NCBI GenBank assembly: GCA_049422085.1
Contig: JBMSOD010000003.1
Coordinates: 1-42,173 of the forward strand
DNA from: UBA4615 sp049422085
Lineage (GTDB): Bacteria > Pseudomonadota > Gammaproteobacteria > Burkholderiales > Burkholderiaceae_E
Direction: 5' to 3'
DNA: 42,173 bases
A model generated the notes under the pieces. The model was not told where the DNA came from and searched no databases. It was given only the letters and a program-made list of their open reading frames with translations. This document shows positions 1 to 7,131 of the stretch, in pieces (positions within the stretch are counted from its first letter, which is position 1; every line of letters starts with the position of its first letter). The position numbers were made by a program, and so were the translations under genes.

Positions 1-759
1 CTTGAGGTGGCCGCATCAGCGCGCGCGGGCGGTGCGAAGGGGGGCGTGCTCGCGCGGGAGACACGACTGCTTGCACGGGTGGCCAGTCCTGCGCTGTCCG
101 CATTTTTCGAGAGCTGCCACCGCAGCCATGGCGTAGACCTCAGACTGGGTGCAGCGGTCAAGGCATTGCAGGTCAATGAGGGGCAGGTGTGCGGCGTCGA
201 ATTGGCCGATGGCAGCATCATCGAATGTGATGCAGCGGTGGTGGGCATCGGCGCGCTGGCTGAGGATGCCCTTGCCAGGGCTGCCGGTCTTCAGTGTGAT
301 GACGGCATCGTCGTGGACGAGCAGTGCCGGACCAGTGTTCAGGGCATCTATGCCATCGGTGATTGCACGCGTCGCCCTCTGCCCCGCTACGGAATGACTG
401 CGCGACTCGAGAGCGTGCCCAACGCGCTCGAACAGGCTCGCCAGGTCGCGGCCAGCATTGTCGGCAAGCCGCCCGTGAAGTCGGACACCCCCTGGTTCTG
501 GTCAGATCAATACGATGTCCGGTTGCAGATCGTGGGCCTGCCGATCGGGGTTGTCAGGCAGGTGCTCAGGGGTGACCCTGCCTCGGGCAAGTTTGCTGTC
601 TTTCATCTTGGTGAGGGCAACGTCCTTCAGGCGGTCGAAGCGGTCAATTCGGCGGGCGAATTCGCGGCAGCCCGACTCTGGGTGGGGGCACGACAGGTGC
701 TCGATCCGGAACGGGTTGCGGATCTTTCCCTGACACCCAAGCAGCTGGTCGGCACCTGA
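1..759 (+). CDS. FAD-dependent ferredoxin reductase, C-terminal part (truncated by window edge)
   Basis: This is the C-terminal part of an NAD(P)H-dependent ferredoxin reductase of the putidaredoxin/rubredoxin reductase type, which passes electrons from NAD(P)H through FAD to a small iron-sulfur protein. The reading frame is open from base 1, where it reads LEVAASARA, the normal continuation of the NAD-binding helix, so the N-terminus and first FAD motif lie outside the window. Visible are the LLARV-SPALSAFFE segment typical of the family, the second FAD contact YAIGDCTRRP (about residues 115-124), and the C-terminal reductase domain with PWFWSDQYD, a strongly conserved motif of this subfamily. 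The ferredoxin gene follows 113 bases downstream on the same strand, which supports a redox pair. The partner oxygenase is not in view. Family assignment is firm; the natural electron acceptor is inferred from the neighbour. Confidence 0.9.
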   Translation, partial: LEVAASARAGGAKGGVLARETRLLARVASPALSAFFESCHRSHGVDLRLGAAVKALQVNEGQVCGVELADGSIIECDAAVVGIGALAEDALARAAGLQCDDGIVVDEQCRTSVQGIYAIGDCTRRPLPRYGMTARLESVPNALEQARQVAASIVGKPPVKSDTPWFWSDQYDVRLQIVGLPIGVVRQVLRGDPASGKFAVFHLGEGNVLQAVEAVNSAGEFAAARLWVGARQVLDPERVADLSLTPKQLVGT

Positions 760-872
760 GCCCCTGTGAGTTGCGGCATCATTCGGGTTTGACGAACTCG
801 CGTTCGACCGAAGTGCTCGGCAGACCGGGCACAGTCCAGTAGAGCAACCTTCACTTCCAAAGAGCCTGATCC

Positions 873-1193
873 ATGCCCAAGGTCACTTTCATCGAACACA
901 ACGGAAACCGTCACACCGTCGAGGCCGAAGCCGGCCTGTCGCTGATGCGTGCTGCGGTTGATAACAACGTCCCGGGTATTGATGCCGACTGTGGCGGTGA
1001 GTGCGCCTGCGCGACCTGTCACGTCTATGTGGAGGGCGACTGGCTGGCCCGTACGGGCGACAAGTCCGATATGGAGAGCAGCATGCTCGGATTCGCGGCG
1101 GTCACGCAGGACAACTCCCGACTGTCCTGCCAGATCACCGTGACTGCAGACCTCGATGGCCTGGTGGTATCGCTGCCTGAGGGCCAGCACTGA
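873..1193 (+). CDS. [2Fe-2S] ferredoxin, adrenodoxin/putidaredoxin type
   Basis: A soluble 106-residue one-electron carrier. The cluster ligands follow the vertebrate-type spacing C40-x5-C46-x2-C49-x36-C86, embedded in DCGGECACATCHVYV; C44 is an additional, non-ligand cysteine. The acidic stretch after the cluster loop (GDKSDMESSML) matches the partner-binding helix of adrenodoxin and putidaredoxin. The length equals the family norm. It lies between a ferredoxin reductase and a zinc alcohol dehydrogenase on the same strand, the usual arrangement for a P450 or similar hydroxylase electron chain. It is not the Isc-operon ferredoxin by context, since no isc genes are near. The ATG at 873 is the only sensible start; a weak AAAGAG lies upstream. 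Confidence 0.9.
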   Translation: MPKVTFIEHNGNRHTVEAEAGLSLMRAAVDNNVPGIDADCGGECACATCHVYVEGDWLARTGDKSDMESSMLGFAAVTQDNSRLSCQITVTADLDGLVVSLPEGQH

Positions 1194-1269
1194 GCGAGGG
1201 CCTGGCCCGAGCCGTCCGACAATCGCATTCCAACCCGACCGGATTCACCGGCCTACCGAGGAGACCCGC

Positions 1270-2352
1270 ATGAAGGCAGCCGTCTTTCACGCCCCCAATA
1301 CCCCGCTTACCATCGAAGATGTCGAGATCGACAACCCAGGTCCTCGTGAGGTGCTGATTCGCACCAAGGTGGCTGGCCTGTGCCATAGCGATCTGCACTT
1401 CATCGAAGGCAAGTACCCCACCCCCGTGCCCATCGTGCTGGGCCATGAGTCGGCGGGCATCGTCGAGAAGGTCGGCAGCGATGTCACCTATCTCAAGCCG
1501 GGTGATTCGGTGATCACCTGTCTGTCGGTCTTCTGCGGCCATTGCGAGTTCTGCCTGACCGGGCATATGTCGATCTGCCAGACGCCCGAGGTCAAGATGC
1601 CACCCGGCAAGGCCAAGCGCCTGCGCTGGAAAGGCCAGCATCTGAACCAGTTCACCAACCTGTCCTCGTTTGCCGAGCAGATGCTGGTGCATGAGCATGC
1701 GGTGGTGAAGATCACGCCCGACATGCCCATGGATCTGGCGGCGCTCATTGGCTGCGGGGTGATCACCGGCTATGGTGCGGCCGTTCATACCGCCAAGGTC
1801 GAGCCGGGCTCCACGGTGGCGGTGGTGGGATGCGGCGGCATCGGGATGGCGGCCATCAATGGCGCGCGCATCGCAGGCGCATCCCGCATCATTGCGGTCG
1901 ACAAGGATCCGGCCAAGCTCGAACTCGCCCGCACCTTTGGCGCCACCGACGGTGTGGTGTCCGGCGAAGATGCAGTCAAGCAGATCCAGGAAATGACCGG
2001 CGGCGGCGTGCACTACAGCTTTGAGTGCATCGGCCTGAAGGTCACGACTGAAATGTGCTTTGCCATGCTGCGCCCCGGCGGAACGGCCACCATCATCGGC
2101 ATGATTCCGGTGGGCACCAAGATCGAGCTGCACGGGCCCGACTTCCTGCGCGAGCGCCGTATTCAGGGCTCCATGATGGGTTCCAACCGCTTTCGCGTCG
2201 ACATGCCCCGTCTGATCGAGTTCTACCAGCAGGGCCGCCTGCCGCTTCAGCATCTGATCTCCAACCGTCTCAAGCTCGATCAGATCAATGAAGGTTTTGC
2301 AGCGCTGGCCAAGGGCGGCGTCGCCCGCAATGTGATCGTCTTCGATCAGTAA
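1270..2352 (+). CDS. Zinc-dependent alcohol dehydrogenase (MDR superfamily)
   Basis: A 360-residue medium-chain dehydrogenase that oxidises an alcohol to an aldehyde or ketone with NAD(P)+. The start at 1270 has a strong ribosome site (GAGGAGA, 1258-1264); a longer open frame from 1156 overlaps the ferredoxin gene and was rejected. Catalytic zinc ligands are C38 and H59-E60 (GHE); structural zinc ligands are C89, C92, C95 and C103; a further conserved Cys lies in LIGCGVITGYGA. The Rossmann motif is VVGCGGIGMAAI, followed by an acidic residue in AVDKD that favours NAD. The inserted region around MPPGKAKRLRW is characteristic of the bacterial class III-like/NDMA-type branch. Downstream of the ferredoxin and its reductase, it probably oxidises the alcohol made by their oxygenase; the substrate is not determinable. 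Confidence 0.9.
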   Translation: MKAAVFHAPNTPLTIEDVEIDNPGPREVLIRTKVAGLCHSDLHFIEGKYPTPVPIVLGHESAGIVEKVGSDVTYLKPGDSVITCLSVFCGHCEFCLTGHMSICQTPEVKMPPGKAKRLRWKGQHLNQFTNLSSFAEQMLVHEHAVVKITPDMPMDLAALIGCGVITGYGAAVHTAKVEPGSTVAVVGCGGIGMAAINGARIAGASRIIAVDKDPAKLELARTFGATDGVVSGEDAVKQIQEMTGGGVHYSFECIGLKVTTEMCFAMLRPGGTATIIGMIPVGTKIELHGPDFLRERRIQGSMMGSNRFRVDMPRLIEFYQQGRLPLQHLISNRLKLDQINEGFAALAKGGVARNVIVFDQ

Positions 2353-2375
2353 GCGTCCGGGCAGCAAGGGTCTGG

Positions 2376-2403
2376 GTGATCGCCTTCAGAAGGAGGCGAT
2401 CAC
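2376..2403. terminator. Hairpin between convergent genes, possible bidirectional terminator
   Basis: A perfect 9-bp stem (GTGATCGCC at 2376-2384 with GGCGATCAC at 2395-2403) and a 10-base loop separate the convergent alcohol dehydrogenase and nucleoside transporter genes. The TGA stop of the transporter lies inside the loop, so the right arm is coding sequence. No U-tract follows on either strand, so intrinsic termination is an inference from position only. Confidence 0.4.
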
Positions 2404-3642
2404 ACCCACCATCGCGGCGGTGATGCAGCTTGAAAGCATGCCTGCCGCGAGCGACTTCAGGGCCAGCGAGGTCAGTTCGCTGCGACGTGATGCGGGCAGC
2501 AGGGCACCCAGACCACCCAGCAAAATGCCCACACTGCCGAAGTTCGCGAATCCCGACAGGGCATAGGCCATGAGCAGGCGACTGTGCTCGCCGAGTTGCG
2601 CTCCCGCGGGACCGGCCAGGTCGAGATAGGCGATGAACTCGTTGAGCACGGTCTTCTTGCCCAGCAGTTCTCCCGCGACCAGCGCCTCGTGCCACGGAAC
2701 GCCGATCAGCCAGGCCAGCGGGGCGAAGACAAGACCCAGCATGCGCTCCACTGACAGTGGCAATCCTCCGACCTCGGGAAGGGCGCTCAGGGCCAGGTTG
2801 ACGAGCGCGACCAGAGCGACAAAAACGATCAGCATGGCCACGATATTGAGCACCAGCTGAAGGGCTTCCAGCGTGCCGCGGGCGATCGCGGCGATGGCAT
2901 TGTCGTCCTCGCGCTCGAAGACGAGCGCGGCACCTTCCTGGCTGCTTTGTACGGGAATCCAGAGTGCGGCGACCGCCAGGGAGACCGGTATGGCGATTAC
3001 CGATGCGGCCAGAAGATGGCCGATGGCATCGGGCAGCACGGGGCGGATCATGGTCGCGTACAGCGCGACGATGCTCCCCGAGGTGGTGGCCATGCCGCAG
3101 TTCATGATCATGAACAGCTCGCCGCGCGACAGGCGGGCCAGCCAGGGCCGGACCACCAGAGGCCCTTCGACCATGCCCACGAAGGCATTGGCGGCAGCGG
3201 ACACGCCGACGACACCGCTCAACCCCATGGTCCGCCTGAGCAGCCAGGCAAAGACCAGCACCAGCCGGGTCAGAATGCCCCAGTGAAAAAGCAGTGCCGA
3301 GAGCGCACCGACCAGCAACACCATCGGAAGGACCTGAGTCGCCAGAATGAAGCTTCGCCCGGGATCGGTCACTGGGTAGGGAGGCGGCCCGCCGCCGAGA
3401 TGACCGAACACAAAGGAGGCTCCCGCACGGGTGGCGGTCTCGAGGGCATCCAGAACCGCATTGGCCTGCGATAGCAAGGCCTGGATGCCGGGCAGCCATT
3501 TCATGATCGCCGCCATCAGGAGCGCCAGGAGCAACCCGCTCCAGACCGGGCGCCAGACGATCTGTCTGCGATTTTCGCTGACCAGCCAGATCAGTCCCAT
3601 CATGACGGCCAGTCCGAACAGGCCTTGCAGTGCGGCATTCAT
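2386..3642 (-). CDS. Concentrative nucleoside transporter family (CNT/NupC) protein
   Basis: An inner-membrane symporter of 418 residues in the CNT family, which imports nucleosides with H+ or Na+. The family start (NAALQGLFGLAV...LVSENRR) supports the ATG at 3642 over an upstream GTG at 3693. Signature segments are GKKTVLNEFIAYLDL (about 328-342, with the NEF motif) and ALSGFANFGSVGI (about 361-373). In the first re-entrant hairpin, the motif that reads GQTE in characterised nucleoside carriers is GMVE here (residues 156-159), so two nucleobase-contacting side chains are replaced while the Glu is kept. Substrate choice may therefore differ from classic NupC. It is monocistronic, convergent with the alcohol dehydrogenase and divergent from the K+ channel operon, with no purine or pyrimidine genes nearby. 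Confidence 0.88.
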   Translation of the reverse strand: MNAALQGLFGLAVMMGLIWLVSENRRQIVWRPVWSGLLLALLMAAIMKWLPGIQALLSQANAVLDALETATRAGASFVFGHLGGGPPPYPVTDPGRSFILATQVLPMVLLVGALSALLFHWGILTRLVLVFAWLLRRTMGLSGVVGVSAAANAFVGMVEGPLVVRPWLARLSRGELFMIMNCGMATTSGSIVALYATMIRPVLPDAIGHLLAASVIAIPVSLAVAALWIPVQSSQEGAALVFEREDDNAIAAIARGTLEALQLVLNIVAMLIVFVALVALVNLALSALPEVGGLPLSVERMLGLVFAPLAWLIGVPWHEALVAGELLGKKTVLNEFIAYLDLAGPAGAQLGEHSRLLMAYALSGFANFGSVGILLGGLGALLPASRRSELTSLALKSLAAGMLSSCITAAMVGVIASF

Positions 3643-3725
3643 GGAACGCAAGCATACTTCCAGCCGCGCCTGTGACGGAACTTCGATGCGCACCGTCGCG
3701 TGACCCCGGGATTGGAGAGGGATTC

Positions 3726-4109
3726 ATGAATCTGGAGAAGGTGATCTTCGGTTTTTTTGTGGTGCTGGCCTGTACCTTGAACTTTGGATTCTTCGTGGGT
3801 GACATGACCCGGCATGAACTCCACCATCCAGGCGAACTGTTCGCGGCAGTGGTGGTGAACCTGATCGCCCTGGTGCTCAAGTTTGGTGATCGGACGCAGA
3901 TCGGCGCCATCCATCTCGGCACCAGCCTGGCTGCCTGCCTTCGGCTGGTCACCGCCGCGGTGCTCTGGCGATGGGTGTCAGGCGGCTCTGACGAACCGGT
4001 GTCGGTCAGCACCCTGGCCACCGTGGTTTCACTCTCAGGGGGGGCACTGGTGGCCAACGCGGTCTCGGTGGTTCTTCTGATTGGTGAGACGCTGCGCCAG
4101 TCGCGCTGA
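3726..4109 (+). CDS. Small four-helix membrane protein (DUF6394-like), coupled to K+ channel
   Basis: A 127-residue integral membrane protein with about four hydrophobic segments (near residues 5-25, 38-55, 62-85 and 97-121). The N-terminal pattern MNLEKVIFGFF...LNFGFFVGD and the NLIALVLKFGDRTQIGA segment recall the DUF6394 family of proteobacteria, known to me only as a conserved unknown; this is recalled, not searched. The start at 3726 has a good GGAGAGG site (3714-3720). Its TGA shares one base with the ATG of the K+ channel gene (TGATG at 4107-4111), so the two are translationally coupled. This suggests an accessory subunit or regulator of the channel. No catalytic residues are evident. 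Confidence 0.75.
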   Translation: MNLEKVIFGFFVVLACTLNFGFFVGDMTRHELHHPGELFAAVVVNLIALVLKFGDRTQIGAIHLGTSLAACLRLVTAAVLWRWVSGGSDEPVSVSTLATVVSLSGGALVANAVSVVLLIGETLRQSR

Positions 4110-5941
4110 TGGGCGACATCCTGTTTCTGGTGCTGCGCAGGCTGCGCGCGCCACTGATTACGCTGATCCTGATCTATGCGGTCTCGATCGCTGGTCTGGT
4201 CGCAATCCCCGGGGTCGATGCGCAGGGGCAGGCCTTGCGCATGAGTTATTTTCATGCGTTCTACATCATCAGCTACACCGCCACCACCATCGGGTTCGGC
4301 GAGATTCCTTTTCCATTCACGGATGCGCAGCGGCTCTGGATCACTGCGGTCATCTATGTCAGCGTGATCGGTTGGGCCTATGCCCTGGGCTCGGTTTTCA
4401 ACCTTTCGCGCGATCCCTCGTTCAGGGCCGCTGCCGCGCGCAGCCTGTTCGTTCAGCGGGTCCGTCGGCTGAGAGAACCCTATTGCGTGGTGTGTGGCTA
4501 CGGCCGCAGTGGTCGGGAGGTGGTTCAGGCACTCGATCAACTGGGGGTCAGGGTGGTGCTGGTCGAGGTCAATCCCGAGCGGGTCGCCATGGTCGAGGTC
4601 CAGCCCTTCAGCCGGCTGCCGATCGTGCTGGTGGGTGATGCGCGCCGACCGGAAACGCTCAGAGATGCCGGGATTGCCAAGCCGGAGTGCAGGGCAGTCA
4701 TCGCGCTGACCCAGGACGACGAAACCAATCAGACCATTGCCATCGGTGCGCGTGTGCTGGACCCGCTGACACGGGTCATCGCACGCGTCAGCGACCTGCG
4801 CATTCAGGAGAACCTGAACGAATTCGGCGGGGTGCAGGTCATCGATCCGGTCGCAAGGTTCGCGCAGGTCTTGCAGGCCAGCATGACCTCGCCCGCGGCG
4901 ATGCAGGTCGAGCAGCGCCTGACCTCCGCACCCGGGACACCGCGTCGTCTGGCCGCCGATCTGCCCCGAGGGCACTGGGTTCTGGCCGGCGATGCGCGTT
5001 TCATCCAGCCGGTACTGCGGGCCATTCTGGCGACGGGCCAGACCGCCAATGCGTCGCCGGGCCAGGTCAGTGAAGAGGATTTGCGTCAGGCCGGCATCGA
5101 CCACGCGGTCGGGCTCGTGTCATGCGCAGCAAGCGACGCGGACAATGTGGGCATCGTGAGCCTGGCCCGCAGACTCAGGGGCGATCTGGTCGTTGTGATT
5201 CGGCAGAACAAGGCGTTCAATGAGGCTCTGATCGAGACTGCAAGGCCGACCCTGACCTTCAGGCAAAGCGGAATCGTCACGCCTGAGGTGCTGCGTAGTC
5301 TGACCACCCCGTTGCTGGCGCGAGGCCTCGCACTCCTGCGTACGCTTCCTGAAGATCAGGTCGAACGCATCGCGGCGCGGATCGAAGAGGTCAGTGCAAC
5401 GCATTCGCCCTGGGTCTGGACCTGCGACATCGAACCCGGCCTGCCGACGCTGCGTACGCTCGATGCAAGGCAGGCCCATGGCATCCGGATCGGCGAATTG
5501 CTGTGTGATCCGCGAGAGCCCATGCGCCGCCTGCCCATGGCAGCACTGGCCGTGCTCAGGGCAGCCTCTTCGGAGATCGACGGAAGCGGGAGCGAGACGA
5601 ACAGTGCGGTCAGGACGGCTCCCCGCTCGCGTCTGTCCCCGCTGGGTCGATGGATCCGGGCTCCCTTGCAGGTTCGGGCTCGAACCGGACTGAACGCTCT
5701 GGGGCGTACCGGGACTCAGGCTGACGTGGACCAGCCGTCGGGCACCAGTCTGCGATGGTTGCCCGCTGATGAGCTCGAACTGTCAGCCGGTGACCAGGTT
5801 CTGTTTCTCGGTGCCGAGGATTTTCAAAGCCTTCAGCAAAGGGTGCTGACCGACCCGACCATCATCGAGCATCGACGCAGCGGCCGGGAGCCACCGCGCA
5901 GTGCCGTGTTCAGATGGCTGGCGACCCGGCGCCGGCACTGA
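4109..5941 (+). CDS. Two-transmembrane K+ channel with two RCK (TrkA-N) domains
   Basis: A 610-residue ligand-gated potassium channel or conductance protein. The N-terminus has two membrane helices around a pore loop with selectivity filter TATTIGFGE (T60-I61-G62-F63-G64), a Phe-for-Tyr variant of TVGYG. A cytosolic RCK domain begins at about residue 124 with the nucleotide motif CGYGRSG (129-135), acidic VEVNPE, and GDARRPETL. A second, more divergent RCK-like region follows at about 285-400 (WVLAGDARFI...), and the C-terminus (about 480-610) is a poorly conserved linker plus a TrkA-C-like end (ELSAGDQVLFLGAED). Expected ligands are NAD(H), ATP or c-di-AMP-type nucleotides, not assignable here. 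It is coupled to the small membrane protein upstream. Confidence 0.88.
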   Translation: MGDILFLVLRRLRAPLITLILIYAVSIAGLVAIPGVDAQGQALRMSYFHAFYIISYTATTIGFGEIPFPFTDAQRLWITAVIYVSVIGWAYALGSVFNLSRDPSFRAAAARSLFVQRVRRLREPYCVVCGYGRSGREVVQALDQLGVRVVLVEVNPERVAMVEVQPFSRLPIVLVGDARRPETLRDAGIAKPECRAVIALTQDDETNQTIAIGARVLDPLTRVIARVSDLRIQENLNEFGGVQVIDPVARFAQVLQASMTSPAAMQVEQRLTSAPGTPRRLAADLPRGHWVLAGDARFIQPVLRAILATGQTANASPGQVSEEDLRQAGIDHAVGLVSCAASDADNVGIVSLARRLRGDLVVVIRQNKAFNEALIETARPTLTFRQSGIVTPEVLRSLTTPLLARGLALLRTLPEDQVERIAARIEEVSATHSPWVWTCDIEPGLPTLRTLDARQAHGIRIGELLCDPREPMRRLPMAALAVLRAASSEIDGSGSETNSAVRTAPRSRLSPLGRWIRAPLQVRARTGLNALGRTGTQADVDQPSGTSLRWLPADELELSAGDQVLFLGAEDFQSLQQRVLTDPTIIEHRRSGREPPRSAVFRWLATRRRH

Positions 5942-5989
5942 GCTTGCGAGGCAGCCGGGTCCATCCGATCAGGTGCTGCCGGTCGTTGT

Positions 5990-6754
5990 TCAGCCCGAGA
6001 CGGTCACGCCGCCATCGGCAACGATGGTTTGCCCGGTGATGAACGCTCCTGCCTTGCCGGCAAGCATGACGGCAATGCCGCCGATATCGTCAGCCACCCC
6101 GAGACGACGCAGGGGCGTCGAGCCCTCACGGCGGGCCTTGCGCGCCGGATCTTCGTACAAGGCCTTGGCGAAGTCGGTCATGATCAGGCCAGGGGCGATG
6201 CAGTTCACCCGGATGTTGTCCGGACCCCATTCGCAGGCCAGATTGCGGGCGAGCTGCATGTCGGCAGCCTTGGAGATGCAGTACGCGCCGATTTCAGTCG
6301 AGCCCTTCAGGCCGCCGATCGACGAGACGATGATGATCGCGCCGTCCTTCTTGGCGACCATATCGGGCCTGACCATGGTGCACAGCCAGTGGTTCGAGAG
6401 CACATTGTTGCGCATGATCTTTTCGAACACGTCATCGCCCATGCCGGCGGCCGGTCCGAAGTAAGGATTGGACGCGGCGTTGCAGACCAGGATGTCGATC
6501 GGGCCAAAGGCCTGGCGGGTCTTGTCCACCAGGTTCTGCATGGCCTGCTTGTCGGAGATGTTGGCGGGAATCGAGATGGCCGTTCCGCCAGCGTCGGTGA
6601 TTTCCTTGACAACAGCGTCACAGGCATCGGCCTTGCGACTCGACACGACGACGCGGGCGCCATGTTTTGCCATGTTGATGGCGATCGAGCGACCGATGCC
6701 GCGGCTTGAGCCGGTCACGATGGCCACTTTTCCGGTGAGGTCGAACAGATTCAT
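5990..6754 (-). CDS. SDR family oxidoreductase
   Basis: A 254-residue classical short-chain dehydrogenase/reductase acting on a hydroxyl or carbonyl group with NAD(P). Motifs: TGSSRGIG (14-21) for the cofactor, with basic R40-K41 after beta-2 suggesting NADP(H); CNAAS (91-95); N117; catalytic S145, Y158 and K162 (YCISK); and the C-terminal IVADGGVTVSG. The LIMTDFAKALYEDP segment resembles SDRs next to acyl-CoA dehydrogenases and phosphotransferases in degradative clusters, but no such neighbour is seen. The start at 6754 has AGGAGA upstream and directly abuts the stop of the KTSC gene (TGA at 6755-6757), so they form a two-gene operon. The substrate is unknown. Confidence 0.88.
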   Translation of the reverse strand: MNLFDLTGKVAIVTGSSRGIGRSIAINMAKHGARVVVSSRKADACDAVVKEITDAGGTAISIPANISDKQAMQNLVDKTRQAFGPIDILVCNAASNPYFGPAAGMGDDVFEKIMRNNVLSNHWLCTMVRPDMVAKKDGAIIIVSSIGGLKGSTEIGAYCISKAADMQLARNLACEWGPDNIRVNCIAPGLIMTDFAKALYEDPARKARREGSTPLRRLGVADDIGGIAVMLAGKAGAFITGQTIVADGGVTVSG

Positions 6755-7063
6755 TCAGGTCTCCTTGCGTTTGGTGGTTTTGGTGGAAGGGGCGGGTGAG
6801 GGGGAAGCAAACAGGGCATCGAGGCTGGCGCGTGCCTGTTCGTTGCGCGCCCCCGACGCACGCTCGCAAGGGTACTCCTCCGCGATGCGGTCTTCCCAGA
6901 AGGTCTGGGGGTTTGGGGCTGCCAGAAAGCGCCGTGCCACTTCTTGTGGAACGCCTTTGTAGACCAGGAGATCTCCGTTGTTGAATTCGATCTCCAGGCG
7001 TGACGCTGCGGCGTCATAGGCCGCGGAGCGAAGCTTGTCGGTTCTTAGCATCTGACGAGACAT
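6755..7063 (-). CDS. KTSC-domain small protein
   Basis: A cytoplasmic protein of about 102 residues with one KTSC-type domain: SAAYD...LEIEFNNGDLLVYKGVP followed by FWEDRIAEEYPCER. The family is widespread but its function is not established; the C-terminal 35 residues are Ala/Pro/Lys-rich and probably disordered. Two candidate ATGs lie six bases apart; the inner one (7063) is placed 8 bases after AAAGG, the outer (7069) only 2, so the inner is preferred. It is the first gene of an operon with the SDR that starts immediately after its stop. No functional link to the SDR is known to me. Confidence 0.7.
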   Translation of the reverse strand: MSRQMLRTDKLRSAAYDAAASRLEIEFNNGDLLVYKGVPQEVARRFLAAPNPQTFWEDRIAEEYPCERASGARNEQARASLDALFASPSPAPSTKTTKRKET

Positions 7064-7131
7064 GATCATGGCCTTTCGGTGGATGTCCGTACTGGTTCAG
7101 TCCTCTGTCCTGTCTTCACTCTGTCCTGACC

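Noticed and set aside
2285..5104. Very long open frame on the minus strand opposite the K+ channel and in a shifted frame through the nucleoside transporter
   Set aside because: It has no recognisable motif, is Arg/Gly/His-rich as antisense GC-rich frames are, and both strands already hold well-supported genes.
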